From assembly GCA_900545745.1 (NCBI GenBank), contig URAD01000036.1, positions 1 to 13,238 on the forward strand: a stretch of DNA of 13,238 bases, given 5' to 3'. The DNA is from an uncultured Collinsella sp. (lineage in GTDB: Bacteria; Actinomycetota; Coriobacteriia; Coriobacteriales; Coriobacteriaceae). Shown here piece after piece: positions 1-7,163 of the stretch. Below the pieces are notes generated by a model, which saw only the letters and a program-made list of their open reading frames with translations, was not told where the DNA came from and made no database searches. Both the position numbers and the translations under genes were made by a program. Every line of letters begins with the position of its first letter. Within the stretch, counting starts at the first letter, position 1.

Positions 1-497
1 ACATCGTTCTTGGAATCCTGCGCGGTCGCATGCAGCGTCTCGGACTCAATGCGATCGCCGAGCTTTTGGTTGAGGGCCGCCATCCACAGCTTTACAACCA
101 TCGAAAGTGCCAGGACTGCCACCAGGGCAAGCGAGAACTCGACAGGCTCCGGGTTGACAATACGCTCCACCGAGGACTTCACCAGTTCGATGCCAATAAG
201 CAGCACGAGCGCCGCCACGACCAAACCCGAGAGATACTCGTAGCGACCGTGGCCGTAAGGATGCTCGGGGTCGGCCGGCTTGCTCGCCAGCTTAAAGCCC
301 AGCACGCTCACGATATTCGAGCTGGCATCGGACAGGTTGTTCATGGCATCCGCCACGATCGAAACCGATCCCGACAGCACGCCAATTACGCCCTTCGCAG
401 CGCATAGTGCCACATTGGCGAGAATACACACCACGCCCGTCAACGTGCCCACGCGCGCACGGTCGCCCTGCGCACGCTTAACAATCCACTCGACCAT
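1..497 (-). CDS. Cation diffusion facilitator (CDF) family metal exporter, 3' end outside window
   Basis: The first 165 codons of a membrane transporter that exchanges divalent metal ions for protons across the cytoplasmic membrane; the C-terminal part lies beyond the window edge. The ATG at 497 is fixed by an in-frame TAG directly before it, with a G-rich stretch upstream as a modest ribosome site. Visible are hydrophobic segments near residues 18-48, 88-106 and 121-141, the family block DAMNNLSDASSN (50-61), the HPYGHGRYEY loop (79-88) and the start of the second metal motif, HATAQDSKND (156-165). By alignment with E. coli YiiP from memory, the transport-site quartet would be Asn53, Asp57, Asp161 and Asp165. 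This differs from the Asp/His set of zinc exporters and resembles manganese-exporting members such as MntE. Family assignment is secure; the metal is inferred. The gene lies downstream of the EIIC terminator, so it probably has its own promoter in 498-575, though I see no convincing -35/-10 pair there. Confidence 0.9.
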   Translation of the reverse strand, partial: MVEWIVKRAQGDRARVGTLTGVVCILANVALCAAKGVIGVLSGSVSIVADAMNNLSDASSNIVSVLGFKLASKPADPEHPYGHGRYEYLSGLVVAALVLLIGIELVKSSVERIVNPEPVEFSLALVAVLALSMVVKLWMAALNQKLGDRIESETLHATAQDSKND

Positions 498-576
498 CTA
501 CATCCGCCCCCACGGTGCTACCTATATATCTATTGCTCAAACGGATTGTAGTGTAGCCACTTTGTCCCCCAGATAC

Positions 577-609
577 AAAAAGGCCGCAGCCCACACGGGC
601 CACGGCCTT
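577..609 (-). terminator. Rho-independent terminator after the EIIC gene
   Basis: Read on the minus strand, AAGGCCG pairs with CGGCCTT, followed by an inner GCCC/GGGC stem around a GTGT loop with a small internal mismatch. The hairpin ends in a run of T. It lies about 40 bases after the EIIC stop codon. It is the first clear intrinsic terminator downstream of the fatty-acid operon, so it may end transcription of the whole operon plus EIIC. Confidence 0.85.
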
Positions 610-611
610 GG

Positions 612-640
612 AATGTGACATGCGGGGCTGTCCCCTTGTC
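612..640. repeat. Imperfect palindromic repeat, copy 1 (left of EIIC gene)
   Basis: A 29-base element reading AATGTGACATGCGG then GGCTGTCCCCTTGTC on the plus strand. It has an internal inverted repeat, GGGG-ctgt-CCCC, with outer GACA/TTGTC arms. It matches the element at 1877-1904 in the same orientation, with about 25 identical positions, three substitutions and one indel. It lies in the short gap between the EIIC stop codon and the terminator. It looks like a REP-type intergenic element; no transposase is nearby. Confidence 0.6.
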
Positions 641-647
641 GATCGAT

Positions 648-1862
648 TTATGCGCTTGCCTCGGCCACGCTCTTCGAGGTTTTGGGCGAATCGGCTCCGT
701 CTTCTGCCGCCTGCCCCTTCGCCGGCACCACGCCAAAGCAGTAGCTCAGCGCCGCAGACACCGCAAATGACACACCGCCGGCAGCGCAGCACCACAGCAG
801 GTTCGAGATACCGCCCGTGGCAAAGCCAATGACCATGAGGACATTCGTCATGCCGATGGTATAGGCCGTAACGTGGCCCACGGCTGCAACAAGGCCTCCG
901 ACGGCGCCGCCGATGGCCATACACGTCAGGCACCTGCCATATTTAAAGCCGCAACCGTACAGCGCCGGCTCGCTTACGCCGCCAAGCACGCCCGAGATCG
1001 AATAGCCCAGCATGAGCGCCTTCTCGTCCTTATCCGCAACGCGGAGCGACGCGCCAAAGGGCATGCCCCAAACGGCGAACGTTGCCATCGTCGCGGCGAT
1101 CAGGATGCACGAATCCGTTCCCACACTCATAAACTGCGCATAGGCGAGCGATAGGACAACGTTGCTAACACCCGCGATCTTAAGGAACTCCCAGCCCGCG
1201 GCAAGCCCCATGAGCGTGAGCAGCGACACGATGCCACCGGAATTGCCAAGCATAAACATAAGCTGTCCCAACAGCATGCCCAGATAGCTGCCCGCCGGCG
1301 CCGTAATGCACAGCGAAACCGGAACCATGACGAGCATGGTTGCAAACGGAACGAACGAAAACGCCACGGCCTGGGGGATAACGCGCTTAAAGAAACACTC
1401 CACTCGCCATAGCACGGGCACCGAGATGAGAACCGGAATAACGGTCGTCGTGTAATCGTTGACCGGCGCGGGAAGCAGGCCATACACGGAAGTCATCGAT
1501 GCCCCCGTCGTCGGTGCGGCATCGACGAGCTTAAGTAAATCGGGCGCAATCAATACGCCACCCAGCATCATGCCCAGCTGCTCCGAGCAACCGAGCTGGC
1601 GAGCGGCCGCCCAACCAAGATAAATGGGCAAAAAGTAGTAGCCGGCGTTATAGAGCCAACTGTAGAACAGGCGATAGATTTCGGAATCGGCAGACCACAG
1701 GCCCAGCATGCCTTCGCCCATAATGACGGCGACGGTGCGGAACAACGCCGCGCAGACAATAAACGGCAGCGCCGACATCATGCTTTTGGACAGATAGTCC
1801 ACCACGGCCATGGCGTTTGATGAAACCGTCGTTGTAAACGAGGTGTTAGAAACTTGTGACAT
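648..1862 (-). CDS. PTS EIIC sugar permease, glucoside-family, stand-alone
   Basis: A 404-residue polytopic membrane protein of the phosphotransferase-system EIIC type, which carries a sugar across the membrane while it is phosphorylated by a partner EIIB. The diagnostic block is GVSEPALYG (295-303), the counterpart of the G-I-T-E-P motif of sucrose and beta-glucoside permeases. It is preceded by a typical region with several hydrophobic spans (about 30-50, 70-88, 97-110, 138-155, 165-190, 194-230, 250-270, 285-380). The C-terminal 25 residues are polar. Start ATG at 1862 has AGAAAGG upstream. Members of this family usually carry fused EIIB and often EIIA domains; here neither is fused and neither is encoded in the window, so it must borrow partners or serve another role. 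It begins about 40 bases after accDA with no clear terminator between, so read-through from the lipid operon is possible. Substrate unknown. Confidence 0.85.
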   Translation of the reverse strand: MSQVSNTSFTTTVSSNAMAVVDYLSKSMMSALPFIVCAALFRTVAVIMGEGMLGLWSADSEIYRLFYSWLYNAGYYFLPIYLGWAAARQLGCSEQLGMMLGGVLIAPDLLKLVDAAPTTGASMTSVYGLLPAPVNDYTTTVIPVLISVPVLWRVECFFKRVIPQAVAFSFVPFATMLVMVPVSLCITAPAGSYLGMLLGQLMFMLGNSGGIVSLLTLMGLAAGWEFLKIAGVSNVVLSLAYAQFMSVGTDSCILIAATMATFAVWGMPFGASLRVADKDEKALMLGYSISGVLGGVSEPALYGCGFKYGRCLTCMAIGGAVGGLVAAVGHVTAYTIGMTNVLMVIGFATGGISNLLWCCAAGGVSFAVSAALSYCFGVVPAKGQAAEDGADSPKTSKSVAEASA

Positions 1863-1876
1863 GGAACGCCTTTCTC

Positions 1877-1907
1877 AATGTGACATGCGGACTGACCCTT
1901 TGTCACA
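1877..1907. repeat. Imperfect palindromic repeat, copy 2 (overlaps accDA stop)
   Basis: AATGTGACATGCGG followed by ACTGACCCTTTGTCACA on the plus strand. The outer arms TGTGACA and TGTCACA are a perfect 7-base inverted repeat, and inner GG/CC bases also pair. It is a direct copy of the element at 612-640, and the two lie on either side of the EIIC gene. The accDA stop codon (1905-1903) falls inside the outer arm. No T-run follows on the minus strand, so it is not a standard intrinsic terminator. Confidence 0.6.
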
Positions 1908-3627
1908 TCGTGCGGTACTGACCGATTGCGCGGTACTTTTCGTAGCGGAGGTTTGTGAGGGTCGCGTCGTCGAGCCGCCCAAGCGTATCGAAGGCAGCAA
2001 ATGCCGAGGACATGACGGCGCCGGCGATCTCCTCATGCGACAGGCCCCTATCGTCGACAACGTCGTCGATGATGCCGAGCGCCAACAGATCGGGGGCCGT
2101 GAGCTTAAGCGCCTCGGCGGCCTCATTCGCGCGCTCGGTATCCTTCCACAGGATCGACGCACAGGCCTCGGGGCTCACGACCGAATAGGCCGAGCTCGAG
2201 AGCATCAGGATGCGGTCGGCCACGGACAGCGCCAGCGCGCCACCAGAGCCGCCCTCGCCTGTCACCACCGAGACAATCGGCGTCTTAAGGCCGCTCATCT
2301 CCATAAGATTCTGGGCAATCGCCTCGCCCTGGCCGCGTTCCTCGGCACCGATGCCGCAAAACGCACCCGAAGTATCGACCAGGCACAGAACCGGTCGACC
2401 AAACTTTTCGGCCTGGCGCATCAGGCGACGCGCTTTGCGGTAGCCCTCGGGATGTGCCATGCCAAAGTTGCGGCGCATACGCTCTTTGGTCGTGGTGCCG
2501 CGCTCGATGGCGATGACCGTTACGGGACGTCCGTCTTTCCAGCCAATGCCAGCCACCACAGCGGCGTCGTCGCCAAAGTAACGGTCGCCGTGCAGCTCCA
2601 CAAATCCATCCAGGCCCAGCGAGATCATCTCACCCGCCGTGGCGCGATCTGCCGAGCGGGTCTGCTTGACAATCTCGAGCGCGGTTTTTGGTGCCGTCGA
2701 GCGCTTAAACAGATGTCCCAGCTTCTTGCCGCGGCGCCCTGTATGCACGATCTCGTGCGGTGCCCCCAGGTCGGGCGCGTGCCCTTCGTGCAGCGCCAGC
2801 AGCTCGCCTACCGTGAGCGCAATCTCGCCACGCGGAACAACGGCATCGCAAAAGCCGTGCTCCAGCAAAAACTCGGAGCGCTGGAATCCCTTGGGCAGGC
2901 GCTTGTGCATGTTCTGTTCGATCACGCGCGGGCCGGCAAATGCCGTCAGGGCATTGGGCTCGGCCAGGATAATGTCACCCTCCATGGCAAAGCTCGCGGT
3001 TACGCCTCCGGTCGTGGGGTCGGTGAGCACCGTGATATACAGGCCGCCCGCCTCGCTGTGGCGCCTAACCGCCGCGGAAATCTTGGCCATCTGCATAAGC
3101 GATGTCACGCCCTCTTGCATGCGCGCACCGCCCGAAACGGTAAAGCCGACAACTGGCAATCCCAGCTCGGTCGCACGCTCAAATGTGCGACAGATCTTCT
3201 CGCCCACCACGGAGCCCATCGAGCCCATCATAAAGTTGGCGTCCATAAAGAAGAGCGCCGTATCGCAACCGCAGATTTTGCCCCTGCCGCACACAACGGC
3301 ATCGCGCTCGCCCGAACGCTCGCTCACGCTCTTGAGCTTGTCGGCATAGCCAGGAAACGAGAGGAAATCCTCCGGCGCCAGATTGGCACCCCATTCCTCA
3401 AACGCGCCCTCATCGACCGTCATGCGCATGCGCGCGCGACCGCTCACGCGAAAGTGTTTACCGCAACGAGGGCAGACCTCGAGGTTGTCGTGCAGACGTG
3501 CCTCATCGATCACACGGCGGCACTCCGGGCACTTGATAAACACGTGGCGCGCGGGAAACTCGGCGCACGACTCGGTTATCGGCCCCTCAAGGACATTGAC
3601 CGTCTTCGCTTTTCTATTCATCAGCAT
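1903..3627 (-). CDS. accDA: Acetyl-CoA carboxylase carboxyltransferase, fused beta and alpha subunits (AccD-AccA)
   Basis: Transfers the carboxyl group from carboxybiotin on AccB to acetyl-CoA, giving malonyl-CoA. One 574-residue chain carries both subunits. The AccD half (about 1-285) opens with a zinc ribbon (Cys33, Cys36, Cys52, Cys55), then SGGARMQEG (165-173) and DPTTGGVTASFA (203-214). The AccA half (about 310-574) has DTSGAFCGIGAEERGQG (418-434), GEGGSGGALAL (457-467) and PEACASILW (486-494). The E. coli subunits are separate and together exceed 600 residues; here the N-terminal part of AccA is shortened at the join. There is no stop codon or frame change between the halves, so this is a true fusion. 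The ATG at 3627 overlaps the accC stop by 14 bases and has GGGG upstream; an ATG at 3621 is an alternative. It is the last lipid gene of the operon. The final codons run into a repeat element. Confidence 0.96.
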   Translation of the reverse strand: MLMNRKAKTVNVLEGPITESCAEFPARHVFIKCPECRRVIDEARLHDNLEVCPRCGKHFRVSGRARMRMTVDEGAFEEWGANLAPEDFLSFPGYADKLKSVSERSGERDAVVCGRGKICGCDTALFFMDANFMMGSMGSVVGEKICRTFERATELGLPVVGFTVSGGARMQEGVTSLMQMAKISAAVRRHSEAGGLYITVLTDPTTGGVTASFAMEGDIILAEPNALTAFAGPRVIEQNMHKRLPKGFQRSEFLLEHGFCDAVVPRGEIALTVGELLALHEGHAPDLGAPHEIVHTGRRGKKLGHLFKRSTAPKTALEIVKQTRSADRATAGEMISLGLDGFVELHGDRYFGDDAAVVAGIGWKDGRPVTVIAIERGTTTKERMRRNFGMAHPEGYRKARRLMRQAEKFGRPVLCLVDTSGAFCGIGAEERGQGEAIAQNLMEMSGLKTPIVSVVTGEGGSGGALALSVADRILMLSSSAYSVVSPEACASILWKDTERANEAAEALKLTAPDLLALGIIDDVVDDRGLSHEEIAGAVMSSAFAAFDTLGRLDDATLTNLRYEKYRAIGQYRTM

Positions 3628-4957
3628 AGAGATGCCCCATCAGATCGGTGTGATACATGCCCGACAAGAACTCGTCGTTTGCCAGCACGTCGAGCTGAAG
3701 CTCGCTGTTTTCGCTCACGCCCTCAATCACGAGCTCGCCCAGGGCCGAGCGCATCTTGCGAATGGCGCCGTCACGCGTGGGCGCGCACACGATGAGCTTG
3801 CCGAGCATGGAGTCGTAGTACGGCGGAACGGCGGCCCCGGTAAACATGGCGGAATCCCAGCGCACGCGCGGACCACCCGGCACACGCAACGCAGTGACCG
3901 TTCCGCATGACGGCAGAAAGTCCGGCGTTTCGGCATTGATGCGGCACTCCATGGCGTGGTTGCGAACCGGCATGTCCTCCTGCTCAAAGGGCAAAGGCTG
4001 GCCGGCCGCCACGCGTAGCTGCCACTTGACCAAGTCGGTATCGGTCACAAACTCCGTAACCGGATGCTCCACCTGCAACCGCGTGTTCATTTCCATAAAG
4101 TAGAAATTGCCGTCGTCCGAATACAGGAACTCGATGGTACCGGCTCCTTCGTAGCCGACGGCACGAGCCAGGTCACGCGCCGCCCTGTGCATGCGAGCAC
4201 GAATGTCGTCGTGTCCGTCGAGGCACGGCGCGGGGCTCTCCTCGATCAGCTTTTGGTTGCGACGCTGCACCGAGCACTCGCGCTCGCCGAGCGAAAACAC
4301 ATGGCCCTGTTTATCGGCCATAATCTGCACCTCAACGTGGTGCGCCGGCGCGACAAACTTCTCCATGTAGCACTCACCGTCGCCAAAAACGGCCTCGCCC
4401 TCGGCACGCGCCTCGATGAACGCCTTTGCCGCATCTTCCACGCGCTCGACTTTGCGAATGCCGCGACCGCCACCGCCTGCACGCGCCTTAATGAGCACGG
4501 GACAGCCAATGCGCTCGGCCTCGGCCGTTGCCTCCTCGGGGCTTTTGAGCAAATCGCAGCCCGGCACGATGGGCACGCCCGCCGCGGCAGCCGTTCGACG
4601 TGCGGCGTCCTTGTCGCCCATGCTGTCGATCACCTCGGCCGAAGGACCGACAAACGTCAGGCCATACTTGTCGCAGTCGCGCACAAAGCTCGCCTTCTCG
4701 GAGAAAAAGCCATAGCCGGGATGAATTGCCTTAGCTCCCGACTTTACGGCACAGGTGAGCACGGCATCGTCGTTGAGGTAGCTCTCGGCAAGACGCGGGC
4801 CGCCGATACAATACGCCTCGTCGGCAAGCTGCACGTGCAGCGCGTCCGCATCGGCCGTGGAATAAACGGCGACGGTCTTGATGCCCATATCGCGGCACGC
4901 GCGGATAACACGGACCGCGACTTCGCCGCGGTTGGCGACGAGCACTTTGTCGAACAT
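3614..4957 (-). CDS. accC: Biotin carboxylase subunit of acetyl-CoA carboxylase
   Basis: ATP-dependent carboxylation of the biotin on AccB, the first half-reaction of malonyl-CoA synthesis. At 447 residues it matches the usual AccC length. Seen are the N-terminal VLVANRGEVAVRVIRACRD fold (5-23), HPGYGFFSE (79-87), the glycine-rich ATP-grasp loop ARAGGGGRGIRKV (158-170), RRNQKLIEE (232-240, Lys236), and the catalytic stretch MEMNTRLQVEHPVTE (288-302) with Glu289, Asn291, Arg293 and Glu297. The open frame extends to 5176, but the ATG at 4957 is chosen because the family sequence begins there (MFDKVLVANRGE) and AAGGAAGG lies just upstream; the longer version would run through fabZ in another frame with an unlikely arginine-rich leader. 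It starts 10 bases after the fabZ stop and overlaps accDA. Confidence 0.97.
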   Translation of the reverse strand: MFDKVLVANRGEVAVRVIRACRDMGIKTVAVYSTADADALHVQLADEAYCIGGPRLAESYLNDDAVLTCAVKSGAKAIHPGYGFFSEKASFVRDCDKYGLTFVGPSAEVIDSMGDKDAARRTAAAAGVPIVPGCDLLKSPEEATAEAERIGCPVLIKARAGGGGRGIRKVERVEDAAKAFIEARAEGEAVFGDGECYMEKFVAPAHHVEVQIMADKQGHVFSLGERECSVQRRNQKLIEESPAPCLDGHDDIRARMHRAARDLARAVGYEGAGTIEFLYSDDGNFYFMEMNTRLQVEHPVTEFVTDTDLVKWQLRVAAGQPLPFEQEDMPVRNHAMECRINAETPDFLPSCGTVTALRVPGGPRVRWDSAMFTGAAVPPYYDSMLGKLIVCAPTRDGAIRKMRSALGELVIEGVSENSELQLDVLANDEFLSGMYHTDLMGHLYADE

Positions 4958-4967
4958 GAAGCCTTCC

Positions 4968-5390
4968 TTAACTTTCGTGCATGAGTGCAAAAGACATATC
5001 GGCACGGCAGCAAACCTCACCGTTGACGCTCGCGGCACCCGTCGCAAAGCGGAACGGCCCGCGCGCACGCGTGATGGAGCACACCAAATCCACCGTGTCG
5101 CCCGGGCGCACCGGACGCTTAAAGCGCACCTTGTCCAGACTCGTGTAGAACGGCGTCGCGCCGCGCGCCTCCTCATCGTCCATCAGCAGCACGCAGCAGT
5201 TCTGGGCGAGCATCTCGCACTGAATCACACCGGGGACGACCGGGTTTCCCGGAAAATGTCCCTGCAAAAAGTACTCGTCGCCCGTAATCGTGATCTTGCC
5301 GTGGGCCTCGTCGCCCACCAGCTCGGCTTCGTCGAGCAAAAGCATCGGCTCGCGATGCGGCAACAGCTTCTTGAGCTCTTCTTTGTTCAT
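4968..5390 (-). CDS. fabZ: 3-hydroxyacyl-ACP dehydratase FabZ
   Basis: Removes water from 3-hydroxyacyl-ACP to give trans-2-enoyl-ACP in the elongation cycle. A single hot-dog fold of 140 residues, the usual FabZ length. It has the N-terminal LLPHREPMLLLDE segment (9-21), the active-site helix with GHFPGNPVVPGV (44-55; catalytic His45) and Glu59 in the following IQCEML stretch. The frame opens with a GTG at 5399 directly after the accB stop, but the ATG at 5390 is preferred because an AGGTG ribosome site overlapping the accB stop lies 6 bases before it. It sits between accB and accC, as in streptococcal clusters. No FabA-type or FabM-type isomerase gene is nearby, so this enzyme alone would not explain unsaturated fatty acids. 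Confidence 0.96.
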   Translation of the reverse strand: MNKEELKKLLPHREPMLLLDEAELVGDEAHGKITITGDEYFLQGHFPGNPVVPGVIQCEMLAQNCCVLLMDDEEARGATPFYTSLDKVRFKRPVRPGDTVDLVCSITRARGPFRFATGAASVNGEVCCRADMSFALMHES

Positions 5391-5399
5391 GGATATCAC

Positions 5400-5873
5400 C
5401 TACCCGATCCTCATGAGGCAGCTGCCGAACTCCACGAGGTCGCCGTCGGCCACGCAGATCTCGAGCACCTCGCCGTCTGCCTCGGCCGTCACCTCGTTGA
5501 GAACCTTCATGGCCTCGATGATGCAGAGGGTCTCGCCGGCCTTGACCTTGGAGCCCACGTGTACAAACGGCTCGTCGCCCGGCGCCGGGGCGGCATAGAA
5601 AACGCCGACCATGGGAGCGGTCACCTCGGTGCCCTTGGGCTCCGGTGCGGCGGCAGGCGCCTGCGCGGCGGGCTCCGGTGCGGCAGGCGCGACTGCGGGA
5701 GCCGCAACCGGAGCGGCCATGGCGCTCGGCATAGGCATGGGCACGGCAACCGGCTGCGCGACGCTCGCGCGCTCGAGTTCGACCGCGGTGCCATCGGGCT
5801 CCTCAACGCGTACGCGCGTGAGGCCGCGGTCCTCCATAACATCGGCTATCTCGGCAAGTCTTTTGGAATCCAT
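5400..5873 (-). CDS. accB: Biotin carboxyl carrier protein of acetyl-CoA carboxylase
   Basis: Carries the biotin that shuttles carboxyl groups between AccC and AccDA. It has 157 residues: a short N-terminal helical region (1-38), a flexible Ala/Pro-rich linker (about 40-79), and a C-terminal biotinyl domain (82-157). The biotin lysine is Lys123 in EAMKVLNEV; most homologues have Met or Leu after that Lys, so the Val is a mild variant. The thumb-like insert typical of acetyl-CoA carboxylase carriers is represented by the FYAAPAPGDEPFVHVG stretch (92-107). ATG at 5873 has AGGAG 8 bases upstream, and the gene follows fabF by 3 bases. The presumed modifying enzyme, BirA, is encoded at the other end of the operon on the opposite strand. 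Confidence 0.96.
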   Translation of the reverse strand: MDSKRLAEIADVMEDRGLTRVRVEEPDGTAVELERASVAQPVAVPMPMPSAMAAPVAAPAVAPAAPEPAAQAPAAAPEPKGTEVTAPMVGVFYAAPAPGDEPFVHVGSKVKAGETLCIIEAMKVLNEVTAEADGEVLEICVADGDLVEFGSCLMRIG

Positions 5874-5876
5874 GCT

Positions 5877-7124
5877 CTAGCTCCTCGTATATCTACGCAG
5901 TGCGATGGCGGCGTTGTGTCCGCCAAAGCCCAGATTGGTCGAAAGCGCCCAGGTAAGATCGGCGCGAACCGCGCGATTGGGCGTGTAGTCAAGATCGCAG
6001 GCGGGATCGGGTGTGTGGTAGTTAATGGTCGGCGGCACCACGCCCTGCTCGAGCGCCATGGCGCAGGCCATGACCTCGATGGCGCCCGTGGCACCGATCA
6101 TGTGGCCGGTCATCGACTTGGTCGACGAGACATGTGCGGCGCGCGCCGCGTCCTCGCCGAGCGCTCGCTTGATGCCCGCCGTCTCGGACGAATCGTTGAG
6201 CTTGGTCGAGGTACCGTGAGCGTTGATGTAGAGGCCCTCGGAAGGCTTGACGTCGCCTTCGGCCACCGCCAGCGATATCGCACGGGCGATACCTGCTGCG
6301 TCCGGGTCGGGACTCGTGATGTGGTAGGCGTCATCGGTGTTGCCATAGCCTACGACCTCGGCGTAAATGTGCGCACCGCGGGCCTGTGCATGTTCCATGC
6401 TCTCGAGTACCAGCACGCAGGCGCCCTCGCCCATCACAAAGCCGTCACGGTCTGCATCGAACGGACGGCAGGCCGTCGACGGGTCGGGGTTGGTGGTAAG
6501 TGCACGGCAGGACGTAAAGCCCGCAACGGCATCGGGGATAATGGCCGCCTCGGCGCCGCCCGCGAGGATCGCGTCGGCATAGCCATGCTTGATGGCGCGG
6601 AACGCCTCGCCCACCGCATGGGCCGAGGTTGCGCACGCGGTCACCACGGGCAGGGTCGGGCCCTTTGCCTTGTGGCGGATTGCAATATTGCCCGATGCCA
6701 TGTTGGGGATCATCATCGCAATCATATAGGGCGATGCGCGGCGGGGCCCACGGTCGGCAATCGTATGGACGTTGTCGACAAGTGTCTGCATGCCGCCCAC
6801 ACCCGAGCCTACGTAGACGCCCAGACGCTCGCGATCGATGGCGCCTTCGACATCAAAGCCCGCATCGTGCATTGCCTCGTCCGAAGCCGCCATCGCAAAC
6901 TGAACGCAGGGGTCGAGATGCCTGGCGTCACGCTTGCCAAAGTACTCGCTGCCGTCAAAGCCCTTGACCTCGGCCGCCACCTTAACGGCGAACGCATCGG
7001 TATCGAAGTGCGTGATCGGGCCGATGCCGCACGTGCCGGCGCACATGGCCGCCCAGGTGGCAAGCGCCGTGTTGCCGAGCGGCGATACAGCACCGATGCC
7101 GGTGATTGCAACTCTCTGTTCCAT
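5877..7124 (-). CDS. fabF: 3-oxoacyl-ACP synthase II (KAS II)
   Basis: Condensing enzyme that extends acyl-ACP with malonyl-ACP, the main elongation synthase of this cluster. With the start at 7124 it has 415 residues, and the catalytic triad falls at Cys164 (VVTACATSAHA), His303 (NAHGTST) and His341 (KSMTGHMIGATGA), almost identical to E. coli FabF numbering. The C-terminal LSTNLGFGGHNAAIAL block (394-409) is also typical. Starts at 7127 and 7142 are in frame; the AGGAG at 7131-7135 is 6 bases from the 7124 ATG, only 3 from 7127, and lies inside the coding region if 7142 is used, so 7124 is preferred. It follows fabG by about 40 bases. No separate FabB is seen in the window. Confidence 0.96.
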   Translation of the reverse strand: MEQRVAITGIGAVSPLGNTALATWAAMCAGTCGIGPITHFDTDAFAVKVAAEVKGFDGSEYFGKRDARHLDPCVQFAMAASDEAMHDAGFDVEGAIDRERLGVYVGSGVGGMQTLVDNVHTIADRGPRRASPYMIAMMIPNMASGNIAIRHKAKGPTLPVVTACATSAHAVGEAFRAIKHGYADAILAGGAEAAIIPDAVAGFTSCRALTTNPDPSTACRPFDADRDGFVMGEGACVLVLESMEHAQARGAHIYAEVVGYGNTDDAYHITSPDPDAAGIARAISLAVAEGDVKPSEGLYINAHGTSTKLNDSSETAGIKRALGEDAARAAHVSSTKSMTGHMIGATGAIEVMACAMALEQGVVPPTINYHTPDPACDLDYTPNRAVRADLTWALSTNLGFGGHNAAIALRRYTRS

Positions 7125-7163
7125 CATGGTCTCCTCATCCAAGCCGTTCTTCGGCCCTGGTTT

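Noticed and set aside
478..933. A minus-strand open frame of 151 codons across the EIIC 3' end and the terminator.
   Set aside because: It overlaps EIIC in another frame, runs through the intrinsic terminator and has no recognisable domain.
1810..3795. A long plus-strand open frame (661 codons) opposite accDA and the start of EIIC.
   Set aside because: It is a mirror of GC-rich codon use in accDA and EIIC. Its translation is arginine- and histidine-rich with no recognisable domain, and the minus strand carries complete conserved motifs.
4958..5176. An N-terminal extension of accC of 73 residues.
   Set aside because: It overlaps fabZ in another frame, is arginine-rich with no similarity to AccC, and a strong ribosome site precedes the internal ATG at 4957.
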